Assembly: GCF_045679555.1 (NCBI RefSeq) | Contig: NC_092096.1 | Coordinates: 27,598,364-27,662,363, forward strand | Length of the DNA stretch: 64,000 nt | DNA from: Salvelinus alpinus | Taxonomy: Eukaryota; Chordata; Actinopteri; Salmoniformes; Salmonidae | Reading direction: 5' to 3' | Part shown: positions 16,560-29,774 of the stretch, piece after piece | Numbering within the stretch: the first letter of the stretch is position 1 | Layout: each line of letters starts with the position of its first letter | The notes under the pieces: generated by a model | The model's database searches: none | What the model was told of the DNA's origin: nothing | The model's input: only the letters and a program-made list of their open reading frames with translations | Made by a program: the position numbers and the translations under genes

Positions 16560-19500
16560 CTCTACCTACCTGGTTGAGGTTGAGGTTGTTGTCTATACTG
16601 AGCGAGACTAGGTGAGGCAGACTCTTGGCAGCTAGGTGCTCTTTGGGGATGCCCAGTTTCTTATGGGAGAAGGTACACTTGTAGATCCCTATGGGAGGAA
16701 ACAACCATTCCACAATAGATCAGAACCACAACAATCAACAGAAAAAGCAGCAATACTGTTAAAGCGATAGATCATGTTTTTAAGTGTTAACCTATTTCAA
16801 TTTGTCATTTCATCCTAGGTGAGTTGTTGACTCATTTTATCCTAGGTGAGTTGATTCATTTTATCCTAGGAGATTCTAAAATGAGATAGAACTCTTCAAC
16901 AGTACTAATCATTTTTCTGTTGAGATTTTTTCTTAGTTTGCTTTTTTTCAAACAATCCCTAGGACTATCATCTAGATTCTTAGACGTTCTAGATGTTCCG
17001 TTACCTAGAACCCCCATGAGTACGGCTGGTTCTCTGGAGGGGATCTGTTGCAGGAAGGGAAGGATCTCGTCAATGACGTACCATTTGTCCAGGTACTCCA
17101 GAATCTTCCCCAGGCACACCAGGGAGTTCACCCTCACCTACACACACAGGTCAAACATACGCACACACAATCAGAATATTTCTGTCACCTGTCAAAAAAC
17201 AACCATGTGCATTTGATCAACAGAGAGAGAGCGAGACCGAGAGAGACCGACAGACAAAGAAAGAGAGAGAGTCAAATGAAAGCGAGAGACTGACTGCAAG
17301 TGAGGAGGTCTGTAGACAGGCAGACTTGATGCGGGGGATGAGTGCGTTCTTCATGGAGGGATACTCGATCAGGTTGGCAAAGGTAGGGATTATGTTCAAA
17401 CACAGCTCCTGGGGGGGCACACAAATATATGGCACAGCATTGCTGATGACTTAACGGCAGGGGTTTCCATAGAATCACATATAGCCTAGAACTCTCGAAT
17501 GGACATTGGGATCATAGCAACAGCAAAATATTGTCTGTCTCGGTCAGGCGTATTATAGAATCTCTATGGAGGTTCCCATGTCCCAGGTTCCCATGTGAGC
17601 AGGGTCAGGTTTTTCTTATCCTCTCAATGGGTCAGGTTTTTCTTATCCTCTCAATGGTTAGTTTAGGATTTGGGGACAGGCAATGGGATTCTAGAGCTGT
17701 GGTTAGGGGCAACTTGTACCACAATCAGTGTTTAGTCGTTAACGCTGCAGTTATCCTCCTACACTTTACTTCCTTCACTACATCACTCAATTGGATAGGT
17801 AAATAGAGATGTCTGTCTTTTACAATGTACAGTACCTGGCCAACAAATTACGCATTAAATCAAGGCAGTGTATTTTTAACGGGCAGAAAATGTATGGCAA
17901 CGGACGACAGTATGCTAATTTACACTTACCTTAAATTACACTCAAACTAAACCTCATTTCATTAGTATTGCACTTCTCTTTCTGCTGGGGGAATAAACCC
18001 TTTGTAAAGTCATGACGTGCTTGTCCCTGGTACCTGTATCTGGATGGAGGGGGCCTCCAGGGCTCTGTAGACCATGGGCAGAACGCTGTTCTTAATGTCC
18101 TCCGGTGGGGTCTTGGTCAGCAGCAGGTCCATCTTTTGCAGGAAGATCAGCAGGATCTGAGAGACACAGGGGGTTAAACACAGTTCATCCAGGCTTAATG
18201 ATGGGAGAGTGACAGATAAAAAGAGAGATGGGTAACTACCAGTGAAATGAAACTAGGAATAAAGTGAGCTCTTTTTTTAAGCATTAGTGTCACACACACA
18301 CACAGTCTTAGCAACTACGCTTAGCAAAGACCACTCACCATATTGCTTGCCTGAAGGCGTGGAAAGGAGAAGAGAGAGAAACAGTATGATCTATACAGCC
18401 CTGTCACCAGCTAAAGCGTATAGCATCCTCTAGTCTGTTATCTAACCATGCCATCCCTGTAACACACATCAAGAAAACATAGAAGGTAGGCCTGAAAATT
18501 GGGTATGGGGATACACTATATGTGTGTGTCCTTTGCAGCCGTCCGTCCGTCCGTCTGTGTGTGTGTGTGTGTGTGTGTACCTGGACAGGCTCCTGCTGCT
18601 TGAACACAGGGCTGAGGTCCGGCAGGATGAGTCTGACGTACTCGTCCTTGGTACACTCCTCTGCGATCAGTAGCACGTTGGGCAGGACGAACGGCACCAT
18701 GTCTGGGTTCACGAACTCTGAGGTGAGGGCTGGGAGGATACGATACACCACCACTCTCTGGGGTGTAGAGGAAGAGACAGGACGCAAAGGGGTTAGGAAT
18801 AGTGGCTTTAATCAGAATCATTTTTATTAAGTCACCTTTGAGCACATATTTGCAAAATGGCCAATCCCAATTTGACTGGATTATTGAAGACCACGTTCCA
18901 AACTACCGGTCCACTGAGGATGAAGCATTCTACTGTAGGAATGTACAGCTAGGACACTAAAATGACCTGTAAGAGCAACACACACACACACAGTCAACAC
19001 TAACCTTGGGTAGCTTGGGCAAGACCTTGGGCAGGTTTTTGTAGAACTGGGACTTCTGCAGGTTGTCCCTCTGGAAGAGGGAGTCAAAGTAGGCCAGCGT
19101 CACCGCCCCAACGTCATCAAAGAAGGGGATCTGAAGCACCCAGACACAGAGAAGGGATTATTCAACTGAACTGGGTGGTATGTCATAAAGCAGGATCAAT
19201 GACTTCATCTTGCTTAAATTCTCTGAAATAACTTTTTAGGAAGACTATCTTGAAAACGGGCATTCAACCAACGACACATATTCAACCGACGACACATATT
19301 CAAGTTTAGTTTTATTAATGAATCAAAAAATCTAAAGGAAAATCTAAATCTATTTATCAGTTAACTGACTTGGTGAGCCTGTTTTAATATGTAAAGGTCT
19401 TGTGTATCCTGTTGTATTAGTGACATAAGGTCATAGTTGGTGACACGGGGGGTGATCTGACCTTGGTCATCTGGTCAGCATCAGGCCGGACGTTGGGCGT

Positions 19501-21681
19501 GACACTCAGCAGCATCTTGACGTGCTCCCTCACCTCCTCAGGAATCTTATTCAACATGGTGGGGCTCAGTCTGCTGAGCTATGGACAGACGGGGGGGGGG
19601 GGGGGGAGATCTACTAATTCAAAAAGTATGGAATCAATGAAGCATTACAAATATTGCAGTGCACTTTGGCATTAATATCGCTCTGTCCTTTTCTCCCCAA
19701 AATGCTAAATAAGACGTGATGCATTCTAACTAAGGTCTGCTGCCTGAATGAGGTCCTTGGGTGCTGTCGCTCCAGAGAACTCTAACTTTATGAAGAGGGC
19801 CAGCACTCACAACTTTGATGTATATTTTTTACTAGCAATCACGTGGACATGTTCTGGCCATCAAGCCTTCATCTCACTCCCCGCCCCCTCACCTGGTCCA
19901 GCTGTCGGCTGAAGCTCTTGAAGATGTCGTGCTTGTTGACCTGGAACACGGGCTTGCCCTCGTTGAAGACGGCGTGCATCACCACGCCCAGCGAGTACAT
20001 GTCCGAGGCGGCATCGCAGCTCACCGACAGGATGTACTCGGGGGCCAGATACTCTGGGTTGGGCAGGCAGAGCGGCGGCAGGTTGGGCTCCCACTCCTTA
20101 CAGGAATACTTGAGCTAGGGGAAGGAGGGAGGGAGGTGGAGATAGGTATGTAAGGATATATACAGATACACACAGAGGAAGAGATACATACAGGTGCACA
20201 CAGGCCACACACACACAGGCAGATGCGCTGAGCGTCTCACCTCGGCATCGGAGGGGTTGGTGGAGGAGATGCTGAAGTCAAAGCCCATGATCTTCCAGGC
20301 TCCGCTCTTGTTGAGGATGACGTTCTCCAGACACAGGTTCCCATGGACCATCTTCACCCCGCTGTGTAGGAATGACAAGCCCTCCGAGATCTGAGGGAGG
20401 GACATGTGAAGGAGGGAGAGAGAGAGGGAGGGAGAAGAGAGAGAGATGAGAGTAGTCACAGGGAGAGGATAACAAAATAGAAAGAGAGTGAAAAAGAGAA
20501 AGGAAAAGAAAGAGGCATGAAGCAGATAAAGATAGGAGAGGTAAGACAGTGAGCAGAGAAACAGAAAGACAATCTGTGATATTAACTAAAGACTTGGGGA
20601 TCAGTAAAGTACAGTCTGATTACTTCATCTCATCTCACGTGTCCCAGGCATTTTAGAAGACGTACAAAAAAACATTCACGCCATAACACACAAATTCAAG
20701 CTGTACTTGACAGAGGGTTTTTTTCCAACCCAGAACAATTATGTAGCATTGACATTTCACAGAATTCCTCCTTAAAGGGGCAATCTGCAGTTCAAACAAT
20801 AAAGCGCAACTCCGCCAATGTTTTGGTAAAAAGACGAAGGGTGGGGCTGGAAAATGTTTACCACTCCCAAATTCCTAGACAGAGCTATGGATGCAAGAAC
20901 TGACCATCTATTACATCAACATTATAGTTTTAACCATGTTTTAAGGCTAGTGTTTGTTTACAATAACAAACAAATTAGTAAAACAAGGTTTGGGTTCTGA
21001 TGGGGTACGACAGTTGAACTAAGCTCATGAGGCATTTATAAGTTATATTCTTCAAGAATCAATGGGTACATATAATTGATTTATAAGTAAAAAATTGTAT
21101 GTAGCAATCGCAGATTGCACCTTTAAATAGCTGTGTGACTTGGCGAGGGAGTGCAATCTAATCAATTATCCCAAAAAATATGCCTGGGACACAATTTAAT
21201 AAGCCGAAAGAGAGGTGTGGTTAGTTCAATTGGGTTTGAAACATACATCTGCCAAGCAATATACATAGCAACAAGACGTGAGTGTGTGTGTGTTCATTTC
21301 AGACTACGTGTGTGTATGTGCACAATTGCATGTGTGTGTATTGGGTCTCACCTGCAACAGGCCATACTTGGTCTCCACGTCGTACAGCTTGTAGTCCTTG
21401 ATGTCTGTGGGCACGGGGCTGGGCAGGTTGTCCCACTGACCCAGCACATTGGACAGACTGGCAAACACTGGCTCTGTACAGAACGCCAGGCAGTCCCTGA
21501 AGGAGGGAGGGAGAGAGGAAACAGTGTCAATTATTACAAACAAACAACGGTGAAGAAAGAAGGAGTGTGTTAAAAATGACAGAGAAAAGAGAAGAGGAAC
21601 AGTAAGATAAAGAACAAAAGAAACGGGGCATGATGGTGAACTAGAGGAAGGATTGAGTAATAAAAAGGTAGAGAAAGAGGT

Positions 21682-21720
<39 letters not shown>

Positions 21721-23645
21721 AGGAAAGAAATGTAGTGTGTGAGAGAGAGAGGTAGTGTGAGAGCGAGTGTGAGAGATACCAATTAGGATCTGGCTAAAAA
21801 TACATGAATCAGTTATAGAACCCATTGCCCTTTATGGTTGTGAGGTCTGGGACCGCTCACAAACCAAGAATTCACAAAATGGGACAAACACTAAATTTAG
21901 ACTCTGTGTACAACGTAAAACACAAAATAATGCATGCAGAGCAGAATTAGGCCAATTCCCTCTACTTATCAAAATCCAGAAAAGAGCCGTTCAATTCTAC
22001 AACCACCTAAAAGGAAGAGGTTACCAAACCTTCCATAACAAAGCCATCATCTACAGAGAGATGCACATGGAGAAGAGTCCCCTAAGGAAGCTGGTCCTGG
22101 GGCTCTGTTCACAAACACAAACAGACCCCATAGAGTCCCAGGACAGCAACACAATTAGACCCAACCAAATCATGAGAAAACAAAAAGAGAATTACTTGAA
22201 CAGAGCAAACTAGAATGCTATTTGTCCCTAAACAGAGAGTACACAGTGGCAGAATACCACAAACTTAAGGAAAGCTTTGACTATGTACAGACTCTGTGAG
22301 CATTCCAATAAAGCCCTTTGAATTGAAATAGAGCGAGAGTAGGACAGAGAGAGACTGAGTGAGTACCGCTTGTTCCACTTTCTCTGGCAGGTGTATGTAT
22401 TATTCAGTGCCAAGTCTATAGAGCTAGGCCCAAAACTTTTCATCATATCTTGCTGCATGTGTGTATGCGTCCTCTGTCGTGTGTATTTATATTTATATAT
22501 ATATATATATATATAAATATATATTTATATTTTTTTGCATGGGTGTGTATGCATGACGTGTGTGTCTGTGTGTAAAGGCTCCTAGCAAAACTCGGCTAGG
22601 CGAAGTGAACATCTGTGCTCACATACTCCCTTAAAATACCCTCACTTGAAAAACTAGAAAAAAGTGGCAATATTACTGTTTGTCCCTCTTGAGACACCGT
22701 AGCAGCTAGTACACATACTTAAAATAGTCTGAATTAATCTAAGATAACTCAAGAGGTCTTTAATTATAATTTTGACATTTTTGCAGACGTCTTAGTCTCG
22801 CAATTTTACATCTAACCAAGTTGTTTGGAGGAGTATTTCTCAAGTGAAGGAATTTGCATGAAAACGATTAGTCTGTCGTTGAATGACTACAAACACATCA
22901 TTGAAGAATCCCTACTGTTGACCAATCACAGACGAAGGGGCGTAAACTTCAAACTAGGAGAAGCCTCAAGAAAAAAATTGTGTGCTCGATCAGCCCCAAA
23001 AAATCCTGCAGATCACCAAAACAAACAAAAATATCACAAAATGTAGTCAGAATATACACGCAAACTGTTTGAACTGGGAAGCAGACGGTAAGCTTAACCC
23101 ACCTCGACTCTTCCAGTGGGTGCTGGACAGTGAGCAGACGAGGGTGACGCAGTCTGGTGAGCTGCTGCACACCTCTCTTCAGAGACTCAATGATCTGGTC
23201 CTTGTCAAACTTCTGATACTTATCCACCATCTTCTTATCAAACACAAACACAGCCACCTCCTGGAAGAAGGAAGAAGGAATTAACATCTGCATCAGGACA
23301 AACACTGACAGTTTGTGTCAGTTGGAGATGGTAAAATGAGTCCCATCTATCCTTTGAACAAATTGTGGAAAACAAATGTGTAAGTTCTCAGGCTGCCCAA
23401 GGACTGGGTTGGGAGACATTGTTCTAGTTAAGTATAGAACAGTCCACGAAGCCCCCAGGCAGCCTCACCTGTTTGGTTGACTTCTTGGTTCCGTTGTAGA
23501 TCCTCCAGCACATGCCGGGCCCGCCGCTGGCGATGTGGCGGCCCACTTCAAATTCACGCGTCACCGGGTTTCCCATGACGGCGCTGGTCATGTCGGCCGT
23601 CACCTTAGTGACAGTGCTCTTGAGCTTGTTCAGCATGGACTCCAT
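14050..23645 (-). CDS. scyl2: SCY1-like pseudokinase 2
   Basis: Eighteen coding exons: 23645-23469, 23260-23103, 21496-21352, 20390-20241, 20114-19893, 19578-19462, 19130-19005, 18757-18581, 18350-18339, 18156-18034, 17408-17295, 17137-17005, 16688-16570, 16433-16333, 15640-15568, 15382-15293, 15021-14902, 14664-14050. They join in frame to 923 residues, close to the family length. The N-terminus MESMLNKLKSTVTKVTAD and C-terminus NDLKDLFG are diagnostic. The kinase fold (about residues 32-320) is degenerate: VAVF lacks the VAIK lysine, HGN replaces HRD and GFDF replaces DFG. HEAT-type helices follow (LPKVLPKLPK, VLLIAEECTKDEY, IIPTFANLIEY). The C-terminal tail is Pro/Gly-rich with an NPF motif. 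In known vertebrates it is a clathrin/AP-2-binding protein of endosome-TGN traffic. Nothing is broken; the exon at 18350-18339 is only 12 nt. The 5' UTR is probably spliced to an exon at 25743. Confidence 0.97.
15841..15928. repeat. Near-perfect 32-bp hairpin with 24-nt loop
   Basis: The left arm 15841-15872 and right arm 15897-15928 are reverse complements with one mismatch (TAGTGTGTAGAGCCCTGTGA... pairing with ...TCACAGGGCTCTACACACTA). It lies in a SCYL2 intron just before an L2-like LINE 3' UTR. It could be a short foldback from that repeat or a miRNA-like hairpin. Confidence 0.85.
15935..16290 (+). mobile_element. L2-like LINE 3' UTR fragment
   Basis: It contains two diverged copies of a block of about 70 bp (CCAGTATCCCTACTGGAAC ... 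CCCTGTATATAGTA). It continues through CTTTATCGTGTTGTTCTTAT to ACATTTCACTGTACTGGTGC, the typical end of this LINE. The reverse complement of the same landmarks is seen in the copy at 49683-50560. Confidence 0.65.
16470..16560. repeat. (GT)n microsatellite ending in (GC)n
   Basis: About 80 bp of GT dinucleotide followed by GCGCGCGCGC. It directly follows, on the minus strand, the donor of the SCYL2 exon ending at 16570. Open frames through it are artefacts of the repeat. Confidence 0.97.
20772..21128 (+). mobile_element. Non-autonomous repeat with short TIRs
   Basis: The ends TTAAAGGGGCAATCTGCAG and CAGATTGCACCTTTAAA form an imperfect inverted repeat. The body matches 7977-8326 in the other orientation. 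It is non-coding and lies in a SCYL2 intron. Confidence 0.75.
21779..22330 (+). mobile_element. LINE ORF2 C-terminal fragment
   Basis: A frame open for about 130 codons (to the TAG near 22210) encodes a reverse-transcriptase C-terminal region with the IALYGCEVW motif, FPLLIKIQKRAVQFYNHLK and EMHMEKSPLRKL. It has no start and no upstream RT core, so it is 5' truncated. The clade is uncertain. It lies antisense in a SCYL2 intron. Confidence 0.7.
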
Positions 23646-24151
23646 GGTGACTCAGCCTGACCTTTGACCCCTGGGGGGGGAAGAGAGACAAAGAGGTCAC
23701 AGAGGGTACAACTATACGGTATTCTGAAAAAAAGGCTGAACACACACACCCCTTTCGTATGGAGAAAAAAACTTAGTCTATTAGCAGCACACATTGACAG
23801 CTTGCCACCGAGAGCAAAATCACAAAATGTTGCACATTAAAGTGTCCTGTGATAGCTGTAGACAGAGCTATCAATGTCTCTGACATGTACCACACACACA
23901 CAGTACTACAGAGTACACACAGTGGGCAAGTGTGATTACACAAACACAAATCTCCTAAATCAGTGACTTAGAAGTGAGAGAGACAGATCCGAACAGAAGT
24001 CAATATCTCTGTATTATTAGTATGCATTGTCTGCACTCGCGTCTGACAAATTCTGACAAGCGCTGTCCAAACCCCGACACGACAACAATAGAATCAGAGT
24101 GAATTAACACATTCTGATATAATATCCTATTAGCATATCAAGCAGTGGGTT

Positions 24152-24243
24152 GCGTCTCAAATGGCACCCTATTCCCCATTTAGTGCACTAGACCCTGGAC
24201 AAAAGTAGTGCACTATATAGGGAATAGGGTGCCATTTGGGACA
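24152..24243. mobile_element. Short palindromic MITE
   Basis: TCTCAAATGGCACCCTATTC on the left pairs with GAATAGGGTGCCATTTGGGA on the right around a short loop (GTGCACTA...TAGTGCAC is also palindromic). Non-coding, in the SCYL2 5' intron. Confidence 0.8.
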
Positions 24244-25742
24244 CATACTGGAGATGTGGGTCCGCACGCCAAACAAACTAGTGAGGAAGCCATTGACCCC
24301 ATGTTTAATTATAAACCTTATTGAGTCACTGTCTGAAGCCTCTATCTGTCCTGTCAGTCTCCTGCAGGCAGGGTATAACGTCATTGCTCTCCTCAACACC
24401 TGGGCTTGGTGCTGATGTTGTTGCCAACAGCCATAATTGAGTCAGTGGACAGTGCTGGACGTGGACAGAGCCAAGGGCTTTAATCTTGAGCAGGGAGAAA
24501 ACCAACCAGCCCATAAAACCCATTACTTAATCAGCCTCTTTCCCACTGTGTGTGACTAACTTTCTGTCTCATTACTGCCTAATCCATCATGTCCCAAACA
24601 CTGTGGAACACGCACTAGAAAAAAGCAATGATTCACACATCGGTCACCATAACAATGAACTGAAAATTCTGTCCCAAACTAAATGTGTGGACTAGGGCTA
24701 CGCCACTGCTTATAACTAACTAGAAGTTAAATATAACTACAAGAAATGTAAGACGTATGAAATAAATGATATCCAGGTCAGGGCTCCTGCTATGCATTTT
24801 GTTTTCTAACTTGCTATCTAAGTGGCTAGATGTCAAGATCAAGCTTCTTGGTTACAGCAGAGACATCCTGAATCAAGATTGATGTTGCCTAAAAAGTATC
24901 AAAGTCTACGTCTGTCTGGTGTGAAAAGATTTACACAATATTATTCCTGAATGCAGTTGTGTCATTTCAATAAAGAGTATTTCAATTTCCAGAATCTCAG
25001 TTTACTGTGCTATTGAGATCCTCACATTGATGACAGATATTGAAATAGAGTTGAATGAATGTATGAATTAGACCAAAATATGTCTGCCAGCTTGGAGACC
25101 TAACTACTGTATATCCTAAGCGAAATGCAATGTTGGAATATGATATATCCAAAGTACCTATCTCTCTCTGGATATTGTATAAGTTAGGCTACATTTAACA
25201 CTTCACTTCAATATGGACCGTATGATCATAAAATTGTTATAAATTTAGCTACTTGTTACAATTGGTTGCATTTATTTCCAACTGGAAATGTGAACGTGCC
25301 AATCACAGCGACTTTCCCCTCGTCACCTCACCGTCTGTGTAGCTAACTAAGTAGCCAGATCACGTGACTCTGGTAGGGTAGCTGAAGCTGAACAAACACA
25401 AGCAGCTAGGTAACGTTAGCTGGCTTCTAGGATAGGCTATCCATACCAGTGAGTCTGCCGACGGCCAGTTCAGCAATTGCGGAAGGAACGCGGTTGTGCT
25501 ACGATTATCTTCCAGCTAGCTAACGTGTTGGCGAAACCAATACATGTCCTGTTTGTTTAACCGGTTTTTGTTAATGTGGCTACCCAATTAGCTAGCCGCA
25601 TAACCTGACATGGATAGATAGCTAGTTAGCTATCGCATAGCAGTAGACTAGGTAGGAAGCTAATTAGAAAGACGTCACTTTTGACGTTTGTTGAAATGCA
25701 GTGTTGCGTTTCTGGGACTGAATCTAACTGTATCATGCTTAC

Positions 25743-25915
25743 CTGTGTCACGAAGGGAATGTCAGTGGTTTTATGATTCCAAGTACTGTTTAAATTGAAA
25801 AACAGCTTTCAGTGATGGCTGTGGTACACAGCCTCCATCTCTTCCAGTCCAAATTTCTGGTTGACTTCTTTGCTACGCTAGCTTGCTACTTACTGTAAAC
25901 GTCACTTCCGGCTAC
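25743..25915 (-). promoter_or_regulatory. Probable SCYL2 non-coding first exon and promoter
   Basis: On the minus strand the sequence ends in a good donor (GTGACACAG|GTAAGC at 25743/25742). The acceptor near 23672 (CCCCCCCAG|GGGTCAAAGG) leads into the 5' UTR just before the start codon. An ETS-type CTTCCGG motif near 25904 would be close to the start site. The transcription start is not directly visible. From 24244 to 25742 I see only intron sequence. Confidence 0.5.
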
Positions 25916-27895
25916 TCTATCAGATAAGTGCCCTTTCTGTTCATTTAGGAGCACTTTTCTCATGATTATACCAGACAAGCGATTATACTCTTCTGTATAG
26001 TGTTTGAATATTTCATGCATATCTATATGTCCAATGGTTGCTCAAATGAGAACTTCCAATGATGTTTAATGAAAGTCTTATTGTACTGTATTTATTTTAT
26101 TTTTTTCAACAAAGTGCATTTCAAAACAATTCAACTCATTAAATATAAAACCCTGAATCGGCAACGTGACAGATCATGTGTACTATTCTGTTGATTAAAA
26201 TATGTAAAGCTCAAAACTAGGCAGCAACTTGCAGTACAGAAAATGCTCTAGAATTTAAAACAAAGTACCAATGACGCAACAACTTAATTAACAATGTAAC
26301 TCACAAAAAGTAACCCGGGTGTATTCACTAGGAACCAGAGGAAAACGGAAACAAACAGGGACCCATTTGAATTTGTCCAACAGAAACTCATTTTTGTTGC
26401 ACAACTTTTTCCTAGGGTGTGCAACTAATGAATACACCCCTGGATTGTATGATTTACACTCAATTCAATAAGTTAATTCATTCAACCTTCAAGTTATGCT
26501 AAAAACATGGCACTTATTTGAGAAGAAGCATTCATTTGTAAGACCTCCAACAAACTACAAAAGTAAAAACCTTTGGCTGCATTTGAAACTTTCCACCTTA
26601 AATTTACCAACTTATGATTAAACTTGCAAACCCATGCAATCAAAGCCTATTACAATCCAATAGAATAGTTAGTGTCAACTATGTGATTAACAGATATGAA
26701 ATAGGTTCTTGACAGCAGTGGGAAACAGTTCCACAAATAACTAAATGAATACCATTTCAAATCATTCAGTTTGTCCCCAACAGAAAATGTACAGATATAA
26801 AAGTAGTGTTACATTTACCAGCATTATTCCCTTACCAGTTATAAGATGCAGTCAACAAAATCCAAAACAATACATCATTTGTTAAGACTGTCAACACAAT
26901 AAGTGTGTTAAATTTCATTTAAGGTATAGAAATAAAGAGATTCCTGTTCAAGCTTAATATCCAGCGTAAACTTCTATTTACAGTACCTAAATAAAATCTA
27001 CCTGAGAAAACTAGATACTTGATACCAAAACCAGCCCTGAATAAATTCAGTTAGATCCTATGCCTGTTAGTTTTAGATAAATGTTTCACCAACATTACAC
27101 ATTCCCCTCTGTGTCGATTTCAACAAAATCAAAAGGTTTTCCTGACAGGCATCAGCTACGGAAAGCAGAGAATGCTCTCATTCACCAGAAATAAACCCTT
27201 GAGGCACCTGGGTAAGTGCATCTCTCCTTGTTAGAACAAAACAATTGCTACTGTCATACCACTAACATACTATGGCCTACAAACTAGTGCAAATGCATTC
27301 CTGAAGCCGGAGTCATAAGAACACTTGAAAAGCAAAGCCTCGTAAGAGTAACATCACTAAAAGATAACACTAACTAAAATAGTAATTTCATCCCATGTAA
27401 AGCGCAAACAGTCCTGATAATCACCTGGCAAAAACTTACTGTATATCCTGTCTTGGAACAAAACTATTGCCAGCACTGTGGAAATTGTTGGCATAACGAA
27501 GAACAAACGCGCTTGTTAAGGCGACAAGGATCCCTACTGCCCAATTCCAAAATCAACCCCTAGGCCCACCCTCTATGCAGTATGCCCTTGTGTAGACCAG
27601 GGGCATGTTCAGCAGGATTGATCGTTCAGATAATAAATACACTATGTAGATCAAACATGACTCTGACATGTAGAATAAGGAATCACATCGGCTCATTTCA
27701 ATCTGTAACGTTCAAGAACATTTAGCAACTGAACATGGCCCTGGAATGACCTTACCCTCTGTTTGGTAAGTGGAACACTTATACCTGGAATTGCTTATAA
27801 CTAATCCAATCCTTCCAAATCTACAAATGCATGGCGGGGGTAAGGTTTGATTTTGGATTGGGTCTACCACCACTCATTACATTCCCTTTCCCCCC
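25916..27895. other. Intergenic DNA and probable DEPDC4-like 3' UTR, with one MITE
   Basis: No coding exon was recognised. A reverse-strand AATAAA lies at 26091-26096. A foldback MITE lies at about 26311-26447 (GGGTGTATTCACTAGGAACC pairing with GCAACTAATGAATACACCCC). Confidence 0.5.
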
Positions 27896-28112
27896 CTAGA
27901 AAATGGAGGAGAAGTGCTGGAGGAAGACTATGGGATGGGGCTTCTGGAACTCCTTGACCAGCCTCCTCCTCCTTGACAGACAGGGCCTTGCTCAGGCTGA
28001 TGTCCCTGATCAGCTGCTTTAGGCTCTCCAGGGTATGATCCTCATACTGCTGCAGCGACACCTGATGGCAGAATGTAAACACTGCAACACAGGATGAGGA
28101 GAAGGGGGTCAA

Positions 28113-28226
28113 TACAGGGGTGTATTTATTAGGGAATGCATCACGGAAAAATGTGCTTCTCATTGGTAGTTCCTGCCCGTTTCAGTCGGTTTTATTTCAT
28201 TTCGTGCCTAGTGAACACGACACTGA
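28113..28226. mobile_element. Short MITE, related to 26311-26447
   Basis: It begins CAGGGGTGTATTTATTAGGG and ends CCTAGTGAACACGACACTG, which pair imperfectly. Non-coding, inside an intron of the DEPDC4-like locus. Confidence 0.6.
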
Positions 28227-29774
28227 TGGTGGTTTATTTCATTACTGAAGATTAGGGATGACTCACTATTTTATGTAGTACTGTTATGATAATAGCATAA
28301 GCACAAAAGGGCATATACTGTAGATCACCAAGTCCTAAAATGATGTATCAAGTGGGGCTGAATGTACTCAAGTTGGATTGAACTCACTCGCAATGTCGGA
28401 TCTCTTCCTTGCTGCAGAATTTGCAGCGTTCTCCTCACAGCATCAATCAGAGATGTGGGGGTCTATTTCCATTATGGACAGAGAAGGGTTGATAAAATGT
28501 CATTTTATTCACATAAACAAATGATATACATGCTGCATTTAATGTATCAGGCAATGTCAGAAATACGCCAAACCAATTGAAACTACCGTTGGGAGTACCG
28601 CCTCCCTACCGTTGTAGTACAGATTACACTCTTCAGAATAGGGTGCAGTATTAAGTCTTCAGATGCCTGACTTTAAAAAGGCACGGTGCCCAAATCCTGA
28701 TTTTTAAAGCCTCCCTCTGTAGCTACTATTTCCATTCAACAATGCAGCCCTAAACTTGTTTATTTTGGTATCGGAGGACTGTCAGAAGAGGGCCAGGAAA
28801 GAGGATCAGGGATTTCATGTGCCTACCTTAAAGAGCTGAGTGTGGTTGTCCATCAGAAACAGAAGCAGCCTCTCGCTCTGGGTACGAGATAGCTCTTTAG
28901 TCTGCACGACGGCCTTCAGAAACATCCTGCTGACCAGGGCCCTGTTGTCTGTCTGGACATATTGAGTGGTCCGTCACACAGTGGACCACCAGTGAAACCA
29001 CTTTGGCCTGAAGCAAAAACCTACACCGACAGCCGCCATCGCAGGGTATGATTGGCCCACCACTGATGTATATAGTATTTATTATTGGGCCCTGACCCAT
29101 TATTTGAGAAACAATGGTTTTCAAATGGTGTGTGTGTGGAGTGGGATTACCTGTTTGTTCATACGGCATGCATCCCGGATGGGCTGCTGCGGCCATGAAG
29201 GCCAGGAGCCTCCTCAGCTCATCTCTCCAGCAGATGCAGACACAGCTGATAGGCCCTAACAGCATCATCCACCTTCCCACAGTCTGAGAACACACTCACA
29301 CAGGCAGAGGAAAGATAAGAGGGTGGGAGTGTATGTCAAAGAGACATGTACAGACACAGGACTCTAACATGATGAAAACACTATATCACACACTAACACA
29401 CAACACCCCACCATAATTCCTCAACCAGCCAGTCTGACCCAGCAGGTCCAGTATGGCCGTGTGGATGTCCAGGTAGCGTCCGGTGAGCAGCGGGGACCTC
29501 TCCTGGCCTCCGTAGTGCTTGGCCATGGTGTCAAACAGCAGTTTCTTCTGGCCGCTCAGCCTCTCTGCCCCCTCTGTGGTGCTGCCCTGCTGGAGGAGGT
29601 GCTCCCCCGCCAACACGATCAGCTGGTCAGGGAAGAGCTCCAGGCAGTCAGCGGCTGCCACCAGCCATGCGTCCAGCCTACAGTGTCACAGGGAGAGGAA
29701 GCCAACTTCAGTGCCTTCTTTTAATGTCAAAAGAGCTTAAATATAATTTAATGGGAGGTTGTTAATGTTTTGAC

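Noticed and set aside
16377-16713. Open frames through (GT)n/(AC)n
   Set aside because: Dinucleotide-repeat artefacts; the real coding here is the SCYL2 exon on the minus strand.
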